Source of the DNA: Saxidomus purpurata
Lineage: Eukaryota; Mollusca; Bivalvia; Venerida; Veneridae
Reading direction: 5' to 3'
DNA length: 64,000 nucleotides
Assembly (NCBI GenBank): GCA_022818135.1
Contig: JAFMSR010000002.1
Coordinates: 47,465,499 to 47,529,498, forward strand
In this document: positions 54,877 to 64,000 of the stretch, piece by piece
Layout: every line of letters starts with the position of its first letter
Numbering within the stretch: the stretch's first letter is position 1
Program-made: the position numbers and the translations under genes
The notes under the pieces: generated by a model
Told to the model about the DNA's origin: nothing
Database searches by the model: none
What the model saw: the letters and a program-made list of their open reading frames with translations, nothing else

Positions 54877-55319
54877 CCCATAACTTTTCAATGATATTAG
54901 AAGTTGTTCAAACTATGAATGTTCAGTTCAGTTTTTTCAAAATCCATAGCTTAATACTTCATAGGGTGGTTGAACATAGTCACTGAATGCAAAATGTAAG
55001 CACATTGGTTCCTATCTCAAAAGTAAAGTTTACTCAAATGGTAAAAGGTCAAAATTTGTGGACAGTTGTGTCTCCACTTTATAACTTTACTCGTGCAAGG
55101 GTTGTCCTGATATTTACACATGTATGTGTACAGTCTGTGTTGTCCTGATATTTACACATGTATGTGTGTAAACTGTGTTGTTCAGAGACAATTGATCCTC
55201 CAGCACTTTCAGTCCTTTGATTATAAAGTATGATGAAACTACTGGTGCTTGGTATAATTCTTTCACATTTATTTTAAATGAAGACAATGAGCTAGAGTTG
55301 CGTATATGTTAGGGGAGAT

Positions 55320-56130
55320 TATTCCAAAGTTGCAATGCTGGTGGTATAACAGAGGAAAAATCCTCGTTATTTCTCAACATAATTTTATTGATTATCGTAA
55401 GAGTTGTAGGTGGAATTAATTGTGTTAAGCAAGGCGGTAATAATTGGTTTTTCCCTTTGTATACTAAAACTAGTTTTTGATTTTTTCTTCTATCGGAGAG
55501 TGATACCCATCCGATTTCTCTAAAAAGCTTTTGAATGGAAACTGACTTTGTTAGTCCAGTGACAATCCTAGCTGCTTTATAATGAAGTTTATCTAATATT
55601 TCTTTTTCATATTGTGCACAATTGTCCCAAATTAATGAAGCGTATTCTAGATTGGTTCGTAGAAATGTATATTTGATTTAGAGCATTTCTTTCAACTTTG
55701 AATTCCAGTATTTTCATAGAACCTCAAATTAGAGATGCTTTTGATACAATATTGGAAATGTGTTCGTGCCAAGATCCATCCTGACTAAATGTGACACCGA
55801 GATGCTTGTGATGCTCAACAAAAGTGAGTTGTACGTCATTAAAATATAGAATTGGGCGATTTCTATTGATGAACGAAAAAATATATCTTCAGTTTTAGTA
55901 GGATTTAAGTTGACTTGCCACTGTTTAGACCAATCCTTGATTATTTAAAAACCATTGTTAAGAATTTCTTGCATCAAATTAATATTTCTTGTTGTAACAG
56001 ATAAAGAACTATCATTTGCGAAAAGTCTAGTAATGCTTGACAGTGATACAGCTATGTCATTTACGTAAATCAGAAACAAAGGAGGACATAGCACCGAGTT
56101 AATTCTCCAGATCACTTTGTAAGGCTGCAT
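55320..56130 (-). pseudogene. second LINE remnant (reverse transcriptase palm and thumb)
   Basis: Minus-strand fragments in three frames read, in order: PLFLIYVNDI and RLFANDSSL (palm, where the usual F-A-D-D has become F-A-N-D), DWSKQWQVNLNPTKTE, HHKHLGVTFSQDGSWH, NLEYASLIWDNC, LDKLHYKAARIVTGLT and the PPALQLWNNLP end. These are the successive C-terminal blocks of a non-LTR reverse transcriptase of CR1/Jockey type without RNase H. Several stops and frameshifts plus the lost catalytic Asp show that it is dead. It is unrelated in detail to the LINE at 49345-50651. Confidence 0.78.
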
Positions 56131-56929
56131 TTAAACTGATGTAGCAGATTTTAGTTTTGCTTTTAGAAACTGAGAATTTACAACCGTTTTTTTTCCTGAA
56201 AATAAGTGCACTAATCGGGAGATCTTTGCATGCGCTCGTCACAATATACGATTTTCATCTAAGTCGTAAAAAATTAAATAGTTCGTATTCTATAAGCCTT
56301 TATGCGTACATCAGACCAATCTATAACAGTTGCTGGTTGCTCGTTAGAACCAGACGAAACAGAGTCCAAAAGTATGACATTCTGTCACATTCCTTCCAGT
56401 ACAGTTTCATTAACCGAACTGAAGTCACGTTCGGTGTGAAATAACATCTTCCGGATTGAACTAAACATTAGCACATGTAAAATTTTCATTACCCGAACTG
56501 AAATCAGCTTGGGTTTGCGCTTACCACTTCCGGTTTGAAATTAACATCAGCACAAGAACATTTCTATCCGAAGTATTTTAAGAATTAACTTTTTTTGAGT
56601 TATAATACTCATTAAGAGTTTGTGTACTGTCTGTGTCCTTGGGCTGCACGGCTGATTTAACTGAAGTTATAAAATTATGACTGACACTAATTTCTTTAAA
56701 CTAAACTCGAGCTGTTTAGTACTAAATTTTGAGTGCTGTATTATAAGTTCATTTATAAAATGTGCAATCTGAAACACAATTTTGCGAGAATTGCAAATCA
56801 GTTTTGATTTCTTCGACATAGACCTTCATCTTGTGTTCACATTTTAACGTCTTTGATTTGAGCAGTTAAGTCTCTTTGAATTGAGCATTTCAAATCCTAC
56901 TTCAGAATTTAACAAAACAAAATGAGCGA
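56131..56929. other. intergenic, no gene seen
   Basis: Short spaced repeats of GAACTGAAATCA(G)C and AC(T)TTCCG-like phrases at 56415-56535. No domain. Confidence 0.4.
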
Positions 56930-57082
56930 ACATGTGCACGTCTTTGACTTTGAGTGAACAATTTCACGTCTTGGAGTGAAAATTCAGTGTATCACTTGGA
57001 GTTGAACATTTCAGTATTGCTTGCCTAAACTCAATTTACACATGCAAACACACCGTCCCTACAGTACTTTCAGTGCTTTGAT
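56930..57082. repeat. repeat shared with 42440-42599, ending in the ATCAAAG motif
   Basis: Shared ACGTCTTGGAGTGAAAAT, GAACATTTCAGTATTGCTTG and the CAGTGCTTTGAT end, in the same orientation. Confidence 0.8.
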
Positions 57083-57984
57083 TTTCTCTGCGGTCCACTT
57101 AAATTCAGTCTCATTAACACGGACTTATATACACATGGATAAGCAACTTTTGTAAATTGATAAAACGATACCATGAAAGAAGTTACCAGTATGCCTTGCG
57201 CGCGCACGGCGACAGCTCTGATAACGCGCACTTGCTGTTAGACATTGCTTAAATAAAGAAGGGGGAAATGCGATATTTGATTGACACAATCGCCGTGTAG
57301 CTATTTTCAAAGACACTCCTTGTTATACAAATATTTTTACGTATCTTACAACAGTTTTATAAGTCACCAATTGTGTTAAAATGTATCGGAATAGCATTTC
57401 GTTTTCGTTCAATGGTGACAAATTCTTGTATATTCATAAATTTCAAACAAAAAAATCGATAAAAGTTTCGTATTACGAAAACTGAAACTGATTTCAATAC
57501 GACAACAATTACAGAAGGAAAGAAAAAAAAATAAACCATTGAGCAATAAATATTGCGAAAAACACGATTAAAACTGATTTCTTTTAAGCAAATTTCCTCG
57601 ATTCATTTCACTATGACCGACAACAGTCGGAATTGATTCGGATATTCAGATAACCACGGATATTGTCCTTGCATGCAAAGATCTCGCAACAAAAGCATGT
57701 AGCCCACGACAAAACGGTTGAATTATGTAGAAAATACGAGAGTTGCCAATCCATGTGTATATAGGTCTGTGCCAGTGTACACCTTTTTAAGAAAACAATT
57801 TATACCACAATACTATTATAATCATTCAAGTATGTTCAATTATATCCAATTGTTGACTTCTTCGAATGTAAAATTCATATAACTATAGATGCTACCTATC
57901 AACGGGAGAAGCCAAACACATTAATTACATGTAATTTGTAATTAGAAATCATAATAAGTAAACACCACAGTCTAACAAAAACAC
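57083..57984. other. intergenic; includes a repeat shared with 7871-7990
   Basis: 57640-57775 (minus) matches 7871-7990. A shorter, related TATACACATGGAT phrase occurs at 57127. No gene. Confidence 0.45.
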
Positions 57985-58290
57985 GAATCATGCAACAATC
58001 ACGGTAAGACGACAGCGATATTTCGCCTGCAATGGAAGTGAGATTCCAGACTGGGACAAAAGTATTAAGTCAAGGTCATACGAAAGCTTCATTGTAAAAT
58101 TATTGATCCAATCTAAGAAAATGGCGGCCTCCTTGATAGCTGTCATTTTTGGACGCGAAAAATCAGTAGGACAGTAAATAGATTTTTCATTTTTGTTTCT
58201 TTTTTCCGTACATGTTATCTTAAGGCGGTCCAAGCCCTCGCGGGACCCGAAGGGCCACGCTCGGCCTTTTTCTGTTATATTACTATAGGT
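57985..58290 (+). repeat. 0.3-kb repeat, copy 1 (with 60435-60690)
   Basis: Shares CGTAAGACGACA(G/A)CGATAT, AAGTGAGATTCCAGAC, TCTAAGAAAATGGC with 60435-60690. Its last part (ACATGTTATCTTAAGGCGGT) recurs at 62288-62350. It lacks a 60-base block present in the other copy. Confidence 0.75.
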
Positions 58291-58950
58291 GCTACCTTTC
58301 AATGAGAAAAGCCAAATACATTATTATAATTAGTTTGTAATTTGAAATCATAATAATTAAGTAAATACCACATTTACTTAAGTCTAACAAAAACACGAAT
58401 CTTAAAACAACCCTTCGTATAATTATACGATGACGTTCATTAAACAACGCAACAGATCGTGGTCAATAGACACTTTTAAAAGCTGGTATTCGAAAAAGAA
58501 AAGATGTTTTCGGAAATGTTTTTGTCACTACCAGAATTCATGTTTAGTCACTACCGGAAGTCAAAATCCAAGACGGTTCCCGTAACGGGGAACCGAAATT
58601 CAACTTGGACGGTACAATGTATATTGAAATTATTGTAAATTCAACTGACATTCAATTCAAAATTTACCTCTAACCTGTAGGCGGGAAAAGTTTGCTTGGC
58701 TTTCCCGTATTTTTCATAAAGACAGGCGCGTAGGGACGAAAATTTCAATGGGGCTACTGACGGAGTTGTGTTTGCAAGGGGTCCTGGTGTCCCCTTGAAC
58801 ATATTACAAACATAATCTATTATAAATTGTGCGATCTGGTGCATTTCTGGGAACGATTTATAACAACTGTTAGTTACCGAATTCTTGTGACATTGTAGTC
58901 ACTTCCATAAATGGCAATACATCTGTAACACATTCTGCCTTTCTGTTTTT
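58291..58950. other. intergenic, no gene seen
   Basis: 58285-58400 partly repeats 57890-57990 (GAAAAGCCAAA(T/C)ACATTA, TAACAAAAACACGAATC), a local tandem duplication about 400 bases apart. The rest is featureless. Confidence 0.5.
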
Positions 58951-58954
58951 TATA

Positions 58955-59400
58955 CCCCCAGAGGGTGGCATATTAAAATCGCATCGTCTGTATGTCTGTC
59001 CGAGCGTCCGCCCTTACAATTTTTCGTGTCCGGGCTGTAACTTTATCATGCATTGAAGGATTTTAAAATAATTTGGCACAAATGTTCAGCACATCAAGAC
59101 GAAGTGTCGCGTGCAATACTCTCGTCCATACCTCAAAGGTCAAGGTCACACTAAGAATTTGAAAGTCTATTTGTAATAAAATCCTGTATATATACACATT
59201 TGTGTCCGGACTGTAACTTTGTCATGTATTGATTGAATTTAAAATAACTTGGCATAAATGTTTAGCACATCAAGACAACGTGTCATGTGCAAGACCTAAG
59301 GCCCTACCTCAAAGGTCAAGGTCACACTTAGTGTTTATAGGTAATGGAGTCCTGTATATATATTCAATATCGTGTCCGGACTATAACAATTATTTTTTCA
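58955..59400. repeat. ATACCCCCAGAGGG-type dispersed repeat with two internal units
   Basis: Starts at the small hairpin region TATACCCCCAGAGGGTGG. Two units share GTGTCCGG(G/A)CTGTAACTTT, AGCACATCAAGAC and CTCAAAGGTCAAGGTCACAC. From memory, an abundant bivalve repeat start. Confidence 0.6.
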
Positions 59401-59741
59401 GTTTTATCTGTTACATTGTAAGATGACCTAAGAGATTCATTTTAGTTTGAAGATGTTTTTGCTGGTAATCCAGATAAGATGTCTAGCTATCACCACACAT
59501 AGCTATAGATGTACCAGACTCTTGTTTGGTGCATATATTAGTTTTTCCAATGAGCAGATCTTTAGAATATGTTTTATTACTATGAACTGTTACTTTGTGT
59601 AAAGGTTGTGTCTATGTACCGCATACCTTTTGATGTTGTACTGTTGACTGACAGTTCTTTCGTTTTAATGCATATCTACAGTACAGAAAATGTTTCATTC
59701 ACAAAGGGTGCAGTTTTGAAATAATTGTGATCATGTAGATA

Positions 59742-59960
59742 TACAGTTGACTCTCAGTATCTCAAACTCGCTTACCTCGAATTTCCGTTTAAGTCGAAGA
59801 AATGATAAAGTCCCGTCAAATTTCCTTCTTTATCTATGTACTTTAACTCCTTTTAAGACAAAATTTGACATATCGAGACTCCGGATGTGTCGAAGGGATT
59901 TTTTGGTCCCGTCAATCAAATTCCAGTGTATTGTCAACTCGTTAAGTCGAAGTACGAAAG
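59742..59960 (+). repeat. possible Tigger/pogo-like element end
   Basis: TA followed by CAGTTGACTCTCAGTATCTC and several TCGAA/TCGAAG phrases resemble the 5' TIR of pogo/Tigger-type elements. No right end or transposase was found, so the call is weak. Confidence 0.35.
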
Positions 59961-60434
59961 TCACCGACGGATCAAAGGTGCGGTGGGTCAAAGCAAGGGT
60001 GAGACGTTGTCATGCCAATGCACACGTGTCGTAATGAGTGTTGTTTGTTTTTCATGGATTTACTTTAATTGCCGGTGACTACGTGTAATTAATGATGAAA
60101 AATGCGGTAATTACTTTAAAGACTTAATTCATTTGAGAGGTTAAATGATAATTGGGTTTTATAAAAAAGAGTAGTTAGAAAAATGTGGACAAATAATCAT
60201 TAGCTGCCTTTGGTAAGGGTATATGTTTGTCAAAACGTATGCTGCTTTAACCTACAAGCTCAGATTTACATACTGTAGTCAAATGAAACCTACTTTTTGT
60301 TGTCTTTCAGGTTTATAATAGTATTTAGACAGTTATTCTGCTCATTTTATAGCATACAAAGCATGTTTCTATTATTTCCTACTTAAATCGGTACATTACC
60401 ATTTGAAAACTACATAACTAAGCTTTTTGCGAAA
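59961..60434. other. intergenic, no gene seen
   Basis: No features recognised. Confidence 0.4.
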
Positions 60435-60690
60435 ATAACCACCGTAAGACGACAACGATATTTCGCTAACGGCGGAAGTGAGATTCCAGACCGGGACAAA
60501 ACAATTTAGTCAAGGTCATAGAAAAGCTTCATTGAAGGGGGCGCTATTTTTGTTTTACTTTAACAGCGTATTGGCGACCGGGAGCGTTTCGCGACAGAAT
60601 TATTTATCCAGTCTAAGAAAATGGCAGCATCCTTCAAAGCTGATATATTTGGACACGAAAATTCAGTTGAACAGGATATAAAATTTATGC
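60435..60690 (+). repeat. 0.3-kb repeat, copy 2
   Basis: Homologue of 57985-58290 with an extra 60-base block (GGGGGCGCTATTTTTGTTTT to TTTCGCGACAG). Confidence 0.75.
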
Positions 60691-61100
60691 CCCCCTTCGA
60701 AGAAGCGGGGTATATTGATTTGCAGATGTAGGTCGGTCGGTGGGTCGGTCGGTCCGACTACCAACTGGTTTTCGGATGATAACTATGTCAAGGTCACTAC
60801 TAAAAATAGATTTATTTAAATTGTATTTTTTTTAAGTTTTAAATTGTTTTCAGCAAAAAAAAATAAGGGGTCAAGGTCAAGGTAACTGTTACTAAAATTA
60901 TTAATTAATATATTAATTGTTTTTTTATTATTATAAAATTGTTTTACGCAAAAAAGGTCAAAGTCACTACTAAAAATATACTTTTTCAATTCTTTTGTTA
61001 TAAATTGTTTTCAGCAAAAAAAATGTTAGGGTTCAAGGTCACAGTTTCTAAAATACTTTTTTTCAATTTCTTTTTTCTAGTTTTTAATTGTTTTTAGCAA
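60691..61100. repeat. ATGCCCCCCTTCGAAGAAG-type dispersed repeat
   Basis: Starts with the CTTCGAAG palindrome and a GGTCGGTCGG run, then repeated units of GGTCAAGGTCAC(T/A) + TTTTCAGCAAAAAAAA. Confidence 0.55.
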
Positions 61101-61154
61101 AAAAACATTTTCATTTTCTTATTTTTTTACGAATGTTTTATTTTCTTTTTCAAT

Positions 61155-62133
61155 TGTTAGCTCACCTAGCACCAAGTGCCAGAGTGAGCTAATAGGATTG
61201 CAATCAGTCCGGCGTCCGTCGTCCGTCATATTCCGTCCTACATTTCCTTCAAAAGACATCTCCTCTGAAACCACTAGGCCAATGATGACGAAATTTTGCA
61301 GGGTTGTTCCTTTCATGAAGTTCTATCAATGTTGTTCAAAGAATTCCATTTCATGCAGAACTCTGGTTGCTATGGCAACAAGAAAAACTTAAAAAATCTT
61401 CTTCTCTGAAACCACAAGGAGCTAAGATATTTAGCATGTGGCATTGTCTAGTGGACCTCTACCAAGATTGTTCAAATTATGACCCCCAGGTCCAAATTGA
61501 CCCCAGCCGGGGGTCATGTGGTTTTACATATGAGAAAGACTCTAAAATTTTTCCTGTCTGAAACCACAAGACCTAGAGATTAGATATTTGGCATGTAGAA
61601 AGGCCTAATGGACCTTTACCAAGATTGTTCAAATTATGACCCCCAGGTCCAAATTGACCCCAGCCGGGGGTCATGTGGTTTTACATATGGGAAAGACTTT
61701 AAAAATATTCCTGTCTGAAACCACAAGACCTAGAGATTAGATATTTGGCATGTAGAAATGCCTAATGGACCTTTACCAAGATTGTTCAAATTATGACCCC
61801 CAGGTCCAAATTGACACCTCCAGGGGGTCACTTGATTTTACATAGGCTTAAACAGGAAAAAGGGCCTAGAAATTTAGCATGTAGCATTGCCTAGTAGACT
61901 TTTTCAAAGTTTGTTCAAATCATACCCCTAGGGTCAATATTGGCCCCGTCCAGGGGTTATTTGTTTTATAAAAGCAAACACAGGAAAATCTATTTGGTAT
62001 GTAACGTTGTCTAGTTGTCTTCCACCTACTTTGTTCAAATCATGCCTCTTGGGTCTAAATTGACCTCACCCATTAGGCAAGTGGACTTGTATCCAGGTGA
62101 GCGATACAGCCACCAGCCACCATGGCCCTCTTT
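61155..62133. mobile_element. Helitron-like element with ~170-bp internal units
   Basis: Starts TTAGCTCACCTAGCACCAAG and GTGCCAGAGTGAGCTA, contains GGCGTCCGTCGTCCGTC, three to four units (AAACCACAAG(A/G)..., TTCAAATTATGACCCCCAGG), and ends ACCATGGCCCTCTTT. Same family and orientation as 43025-43978. Confidence 0.7.
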
Positions 62134-63078
62134 TTTTATTATTCTACAATTTCTACAGATGGCGTTTTCATGAATTTCACACTGACTTTTACTTTAAAAA
62201 CTGTTCCTTTCATAGTACAACTATTGCATCAACGGGGGCATATGGTGTTTTACAAACAGCTCTTGTTCTTTTTGTTTTGTTTTATTCGTACATGTTATCT
62301 TAAGGCGGTCCAAGCTCACGCAGAGTACGAAGGGCCCCGCTCGGGCTTTCTCCGTATCATGACTTCAAAACTCGAAACACAAAATTACATATATACATGT
62401 TATCATTTTATCGAACTATTAAGTTCACTATCAAAATATCAAATTTTATTTTATGTAAAATACATCTAACGACACCGATTTGTGTGTTTTTACCCGAAAG
62501 TTACTAACCTTTGATGGCAGAATATGAGATACTACAATTGATTAATTGCAGGTGTCTCCTATGTGTGCCATCTTCAGCAACTAACCCTTTCACGGTCATG
62601 TTTGACAATTATGGCCAATAATCCGTAAAACAGTTAATCTATGTAGAGTTGTTGTTGTACAATTATTTATTACAGAAGGTAAAAAGAGGCATTTTTCGCC
62701 ATAGATTCTTCTTTGAAAATTGTATTTATTTATCATTTTACGTTCTGATTGAACACATAATCTATGTTTCGAGAACATAATTGGCTAGAATTAGGGTGTG
62801 TCCCTTTAACCATTATAAATAATTCATAAAAAAGGCAGATTTAATAGTTCGCCGCTCCATGAAATATTGGAGCGGCGGCCGCCGCCCCTACCACCCCAGC
62901 TCCTTAGTGTAAAAAGACAAGAAAAGTGAGATGAGATCAACTATTGAAAACGATGATAATGCATTAGTAAACGCATTAAATTTTGTGTGAGTATTTTGTT
63001 AATGTTTTAAGAATTTGTATTCACTTTCGCATATGTAACAAGAAATATCTAGATAACATAAACGCCGTCGAGCCGATC
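62134..63078. other. intergenic; short repeat copy and a hairpin
   Basis: 62288-62350 matches 58205-58270. 62851-62876 is a hairpin with 9-bp arms GCCGCTCCA/TGGAGCGGC, next to a GGCGGCCGCCGCC block. No gene. Confidence 0.5.
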
Positions 63079-63165
63079 GTATTGTATTGTATTGTATTGT
63101 ATTGTATTGTATTGTATTGTATTGTATTGTATTGTATTGTATTGTATTGTATTGTATTGTATTGT
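63079..63165. repeat. (ATTGT)n microsatellite, ~17 units
   Basis: Perfect pentanucleotide array. It lies at the left edge of an element C copy, at the spot where other copies carry only two or three units (16590-16606 inverse; 53852-53865). Confidence 0.95.
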
Positions 63166-63480
63166 AACTAAAACTTTCAAACTTTACCATGATTATTTTG
63201 CTACACTTATTTTGGCGGGTACATCCATACACACATTAATGATATTGTATCACAATCATCATCATAATCATCATCATCATCATCATCATCATCTTTATCA
63301 CTTGTAACGAAATACTGTTAGAGTCTAATATGTTAAATAAGAAAGATAATAGCCAGCTTTTAAAACATTCAGTTGTTGCTTTAGACAAGTTATGAAAATT
63401 CAATACAGTATAGTAGAGAGGCTGGTTATGTCTAGGGGTGTGCAATAGACCCGGTATATTGCAATTCGTAGTATTTTGGA
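63166..63480 (+). repeat. element C, 3' part
   Basis: Matches 53866-54140: ACTAAAACTTTCAAACTTTA, TTTTGGCGGGTACAT, AAACATTCAGTTG. It includes an (ATC)n run at 63255-63293. Confidence 0.8.
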
Positions 63481-64000
63481 GTAAATAAAAAACTGCAATT
63501 TTTCCGCATTTATTACCTTGAATTTGATCTAATACTTTGTTGTGGGTTTCCAAATAATAAATTTTTAAGCACATAGGTATGTTGTAAATGAATATTTCGG
63601 AACTCACCTGTAATGAATAGCCATTGAATTCAATATATCAGGCCCTGGTGATAGTGATCGATTGAAAATTTTACAATATGCTATTTATCCAATAAGATTA
63701 ATGAATAATATCTTAGTATAAATAATACAAATGTAAATCGTTTTTAAAAAATCACAGTTGAAACTTGCTGTAATTTTGTTCCGTGCAACTATGACGGACG
63801 GTAGGCGGTATATTGTTCTATCTAAAAAAGTAAGCAAATAAACATGAATAACTTTGTCCAAGGAATGATTTAATTACTTTATAACCATAATATACCCACG
63901 TTTGAATACTTCAAGGTATATTTTTGTATGAGTTACTCACTTTCAATATATTGCAATAGGGATCCCAATACAGTGCCACATATGGCAAAATATCGCAATA
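63481..64000. other. right edge, AT-rich, no gene seen
   Basis: Related phrases GGTATATTGCAATT, TATATTGCAATAGGG and AAAATATCGCAATA suggest an element that continues past the window edge. Confidence 0.4.

Larger units (their letters stand above)
54340..55221 (-). repeat. element B family, truncated inverted copy with an insertion
   Basis: Reverse complement of 18926-19345 interrupted at 54396-54874. The ATCAAAG end is at 55221. Confidence 0.8.

Noticed and set aside
62983..63307. Frames rich in YCIVLYCIV and NTIQY repeats
   Set aside because: They are translations of the (ATTGT)n array.

Overview
The window looks like nuclear DNA of a mollusc, most likely a bivalve. The base composition is AT-rich, genes with introns are sparse, and tRNA-derived SINEs, foldback elements and non-LTR retrotransposon remnants are dense. 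It carries several dispersed repeats that I associate, from memory, with bivalve genomes. These have ends such as a TAGCTCACCTGGC hairpin, GGGCCATCTTGGCCC and ATACCCCCAGAGGG. Nothing prokaryotic is present, and I found no rRNA gene, intact tRNA gene or CRISPR array.

Layout. 1-1.4 kb: three exons of a minus-strand MADF (Myb/SANT-like) gene that runs off the left edge and carries one frameshift. 1.4-12.1 kb: repeats, including two copies of a 0.6-kb tRNA-headed unit, three GC hairpins, and a 1.44-kb element with repetitive TIRs and a 10-bp target duplication nested in another repeat. 12.1-15.1 kb: a 2.95-kb inverted repeat whose arms hold a 21-bp palindromic satellite and a duplicated candidate first exon. 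15.4-25.2 kb: dispersed elements A, B and C, SINEs and tandem repeats.

26.8-36.1 kb holds the main gene. It is an essentially intronless plus-strand coding region of about 1,570 codons with an N-terminal C2H2-like finger, a central YqaJ/lambda-exonuclease-like PD-(D/E)XK nuclease, and a C-terminal region whose motifs resemble an RNase H-fold transposase core. It is split by a 4.6-kb TIR transposon flanked by a 4-bp ATAT duplication. It also has two one-base frame breaks, one exactly on an in-register A-AAA-AAC slippery heptamer.

36.5-47 kb: inverted copies of elements B and C, minisatellites and a Helitron-like element. 47.2-51.7 kb: nested inverted repeats around the 3' part of an RNase H-bearing LINE. 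52-64 kb: further copies of C, a second LINE remnant, more Helitron-like elements and an expanded (ATTGT)n array inside a transposon copy.

The genes do not form a pathway. The MADF gene and the finger-nuclease-transposase-like gene are both of types often seen in mobile-element or domesticated-element families. Several nested insertions can be put in order because their target duplications are intact. Family assignments rest on recognised motifs, not on searches. Boundaries of diverged repeats are accurate to roughly 10-30 bases.
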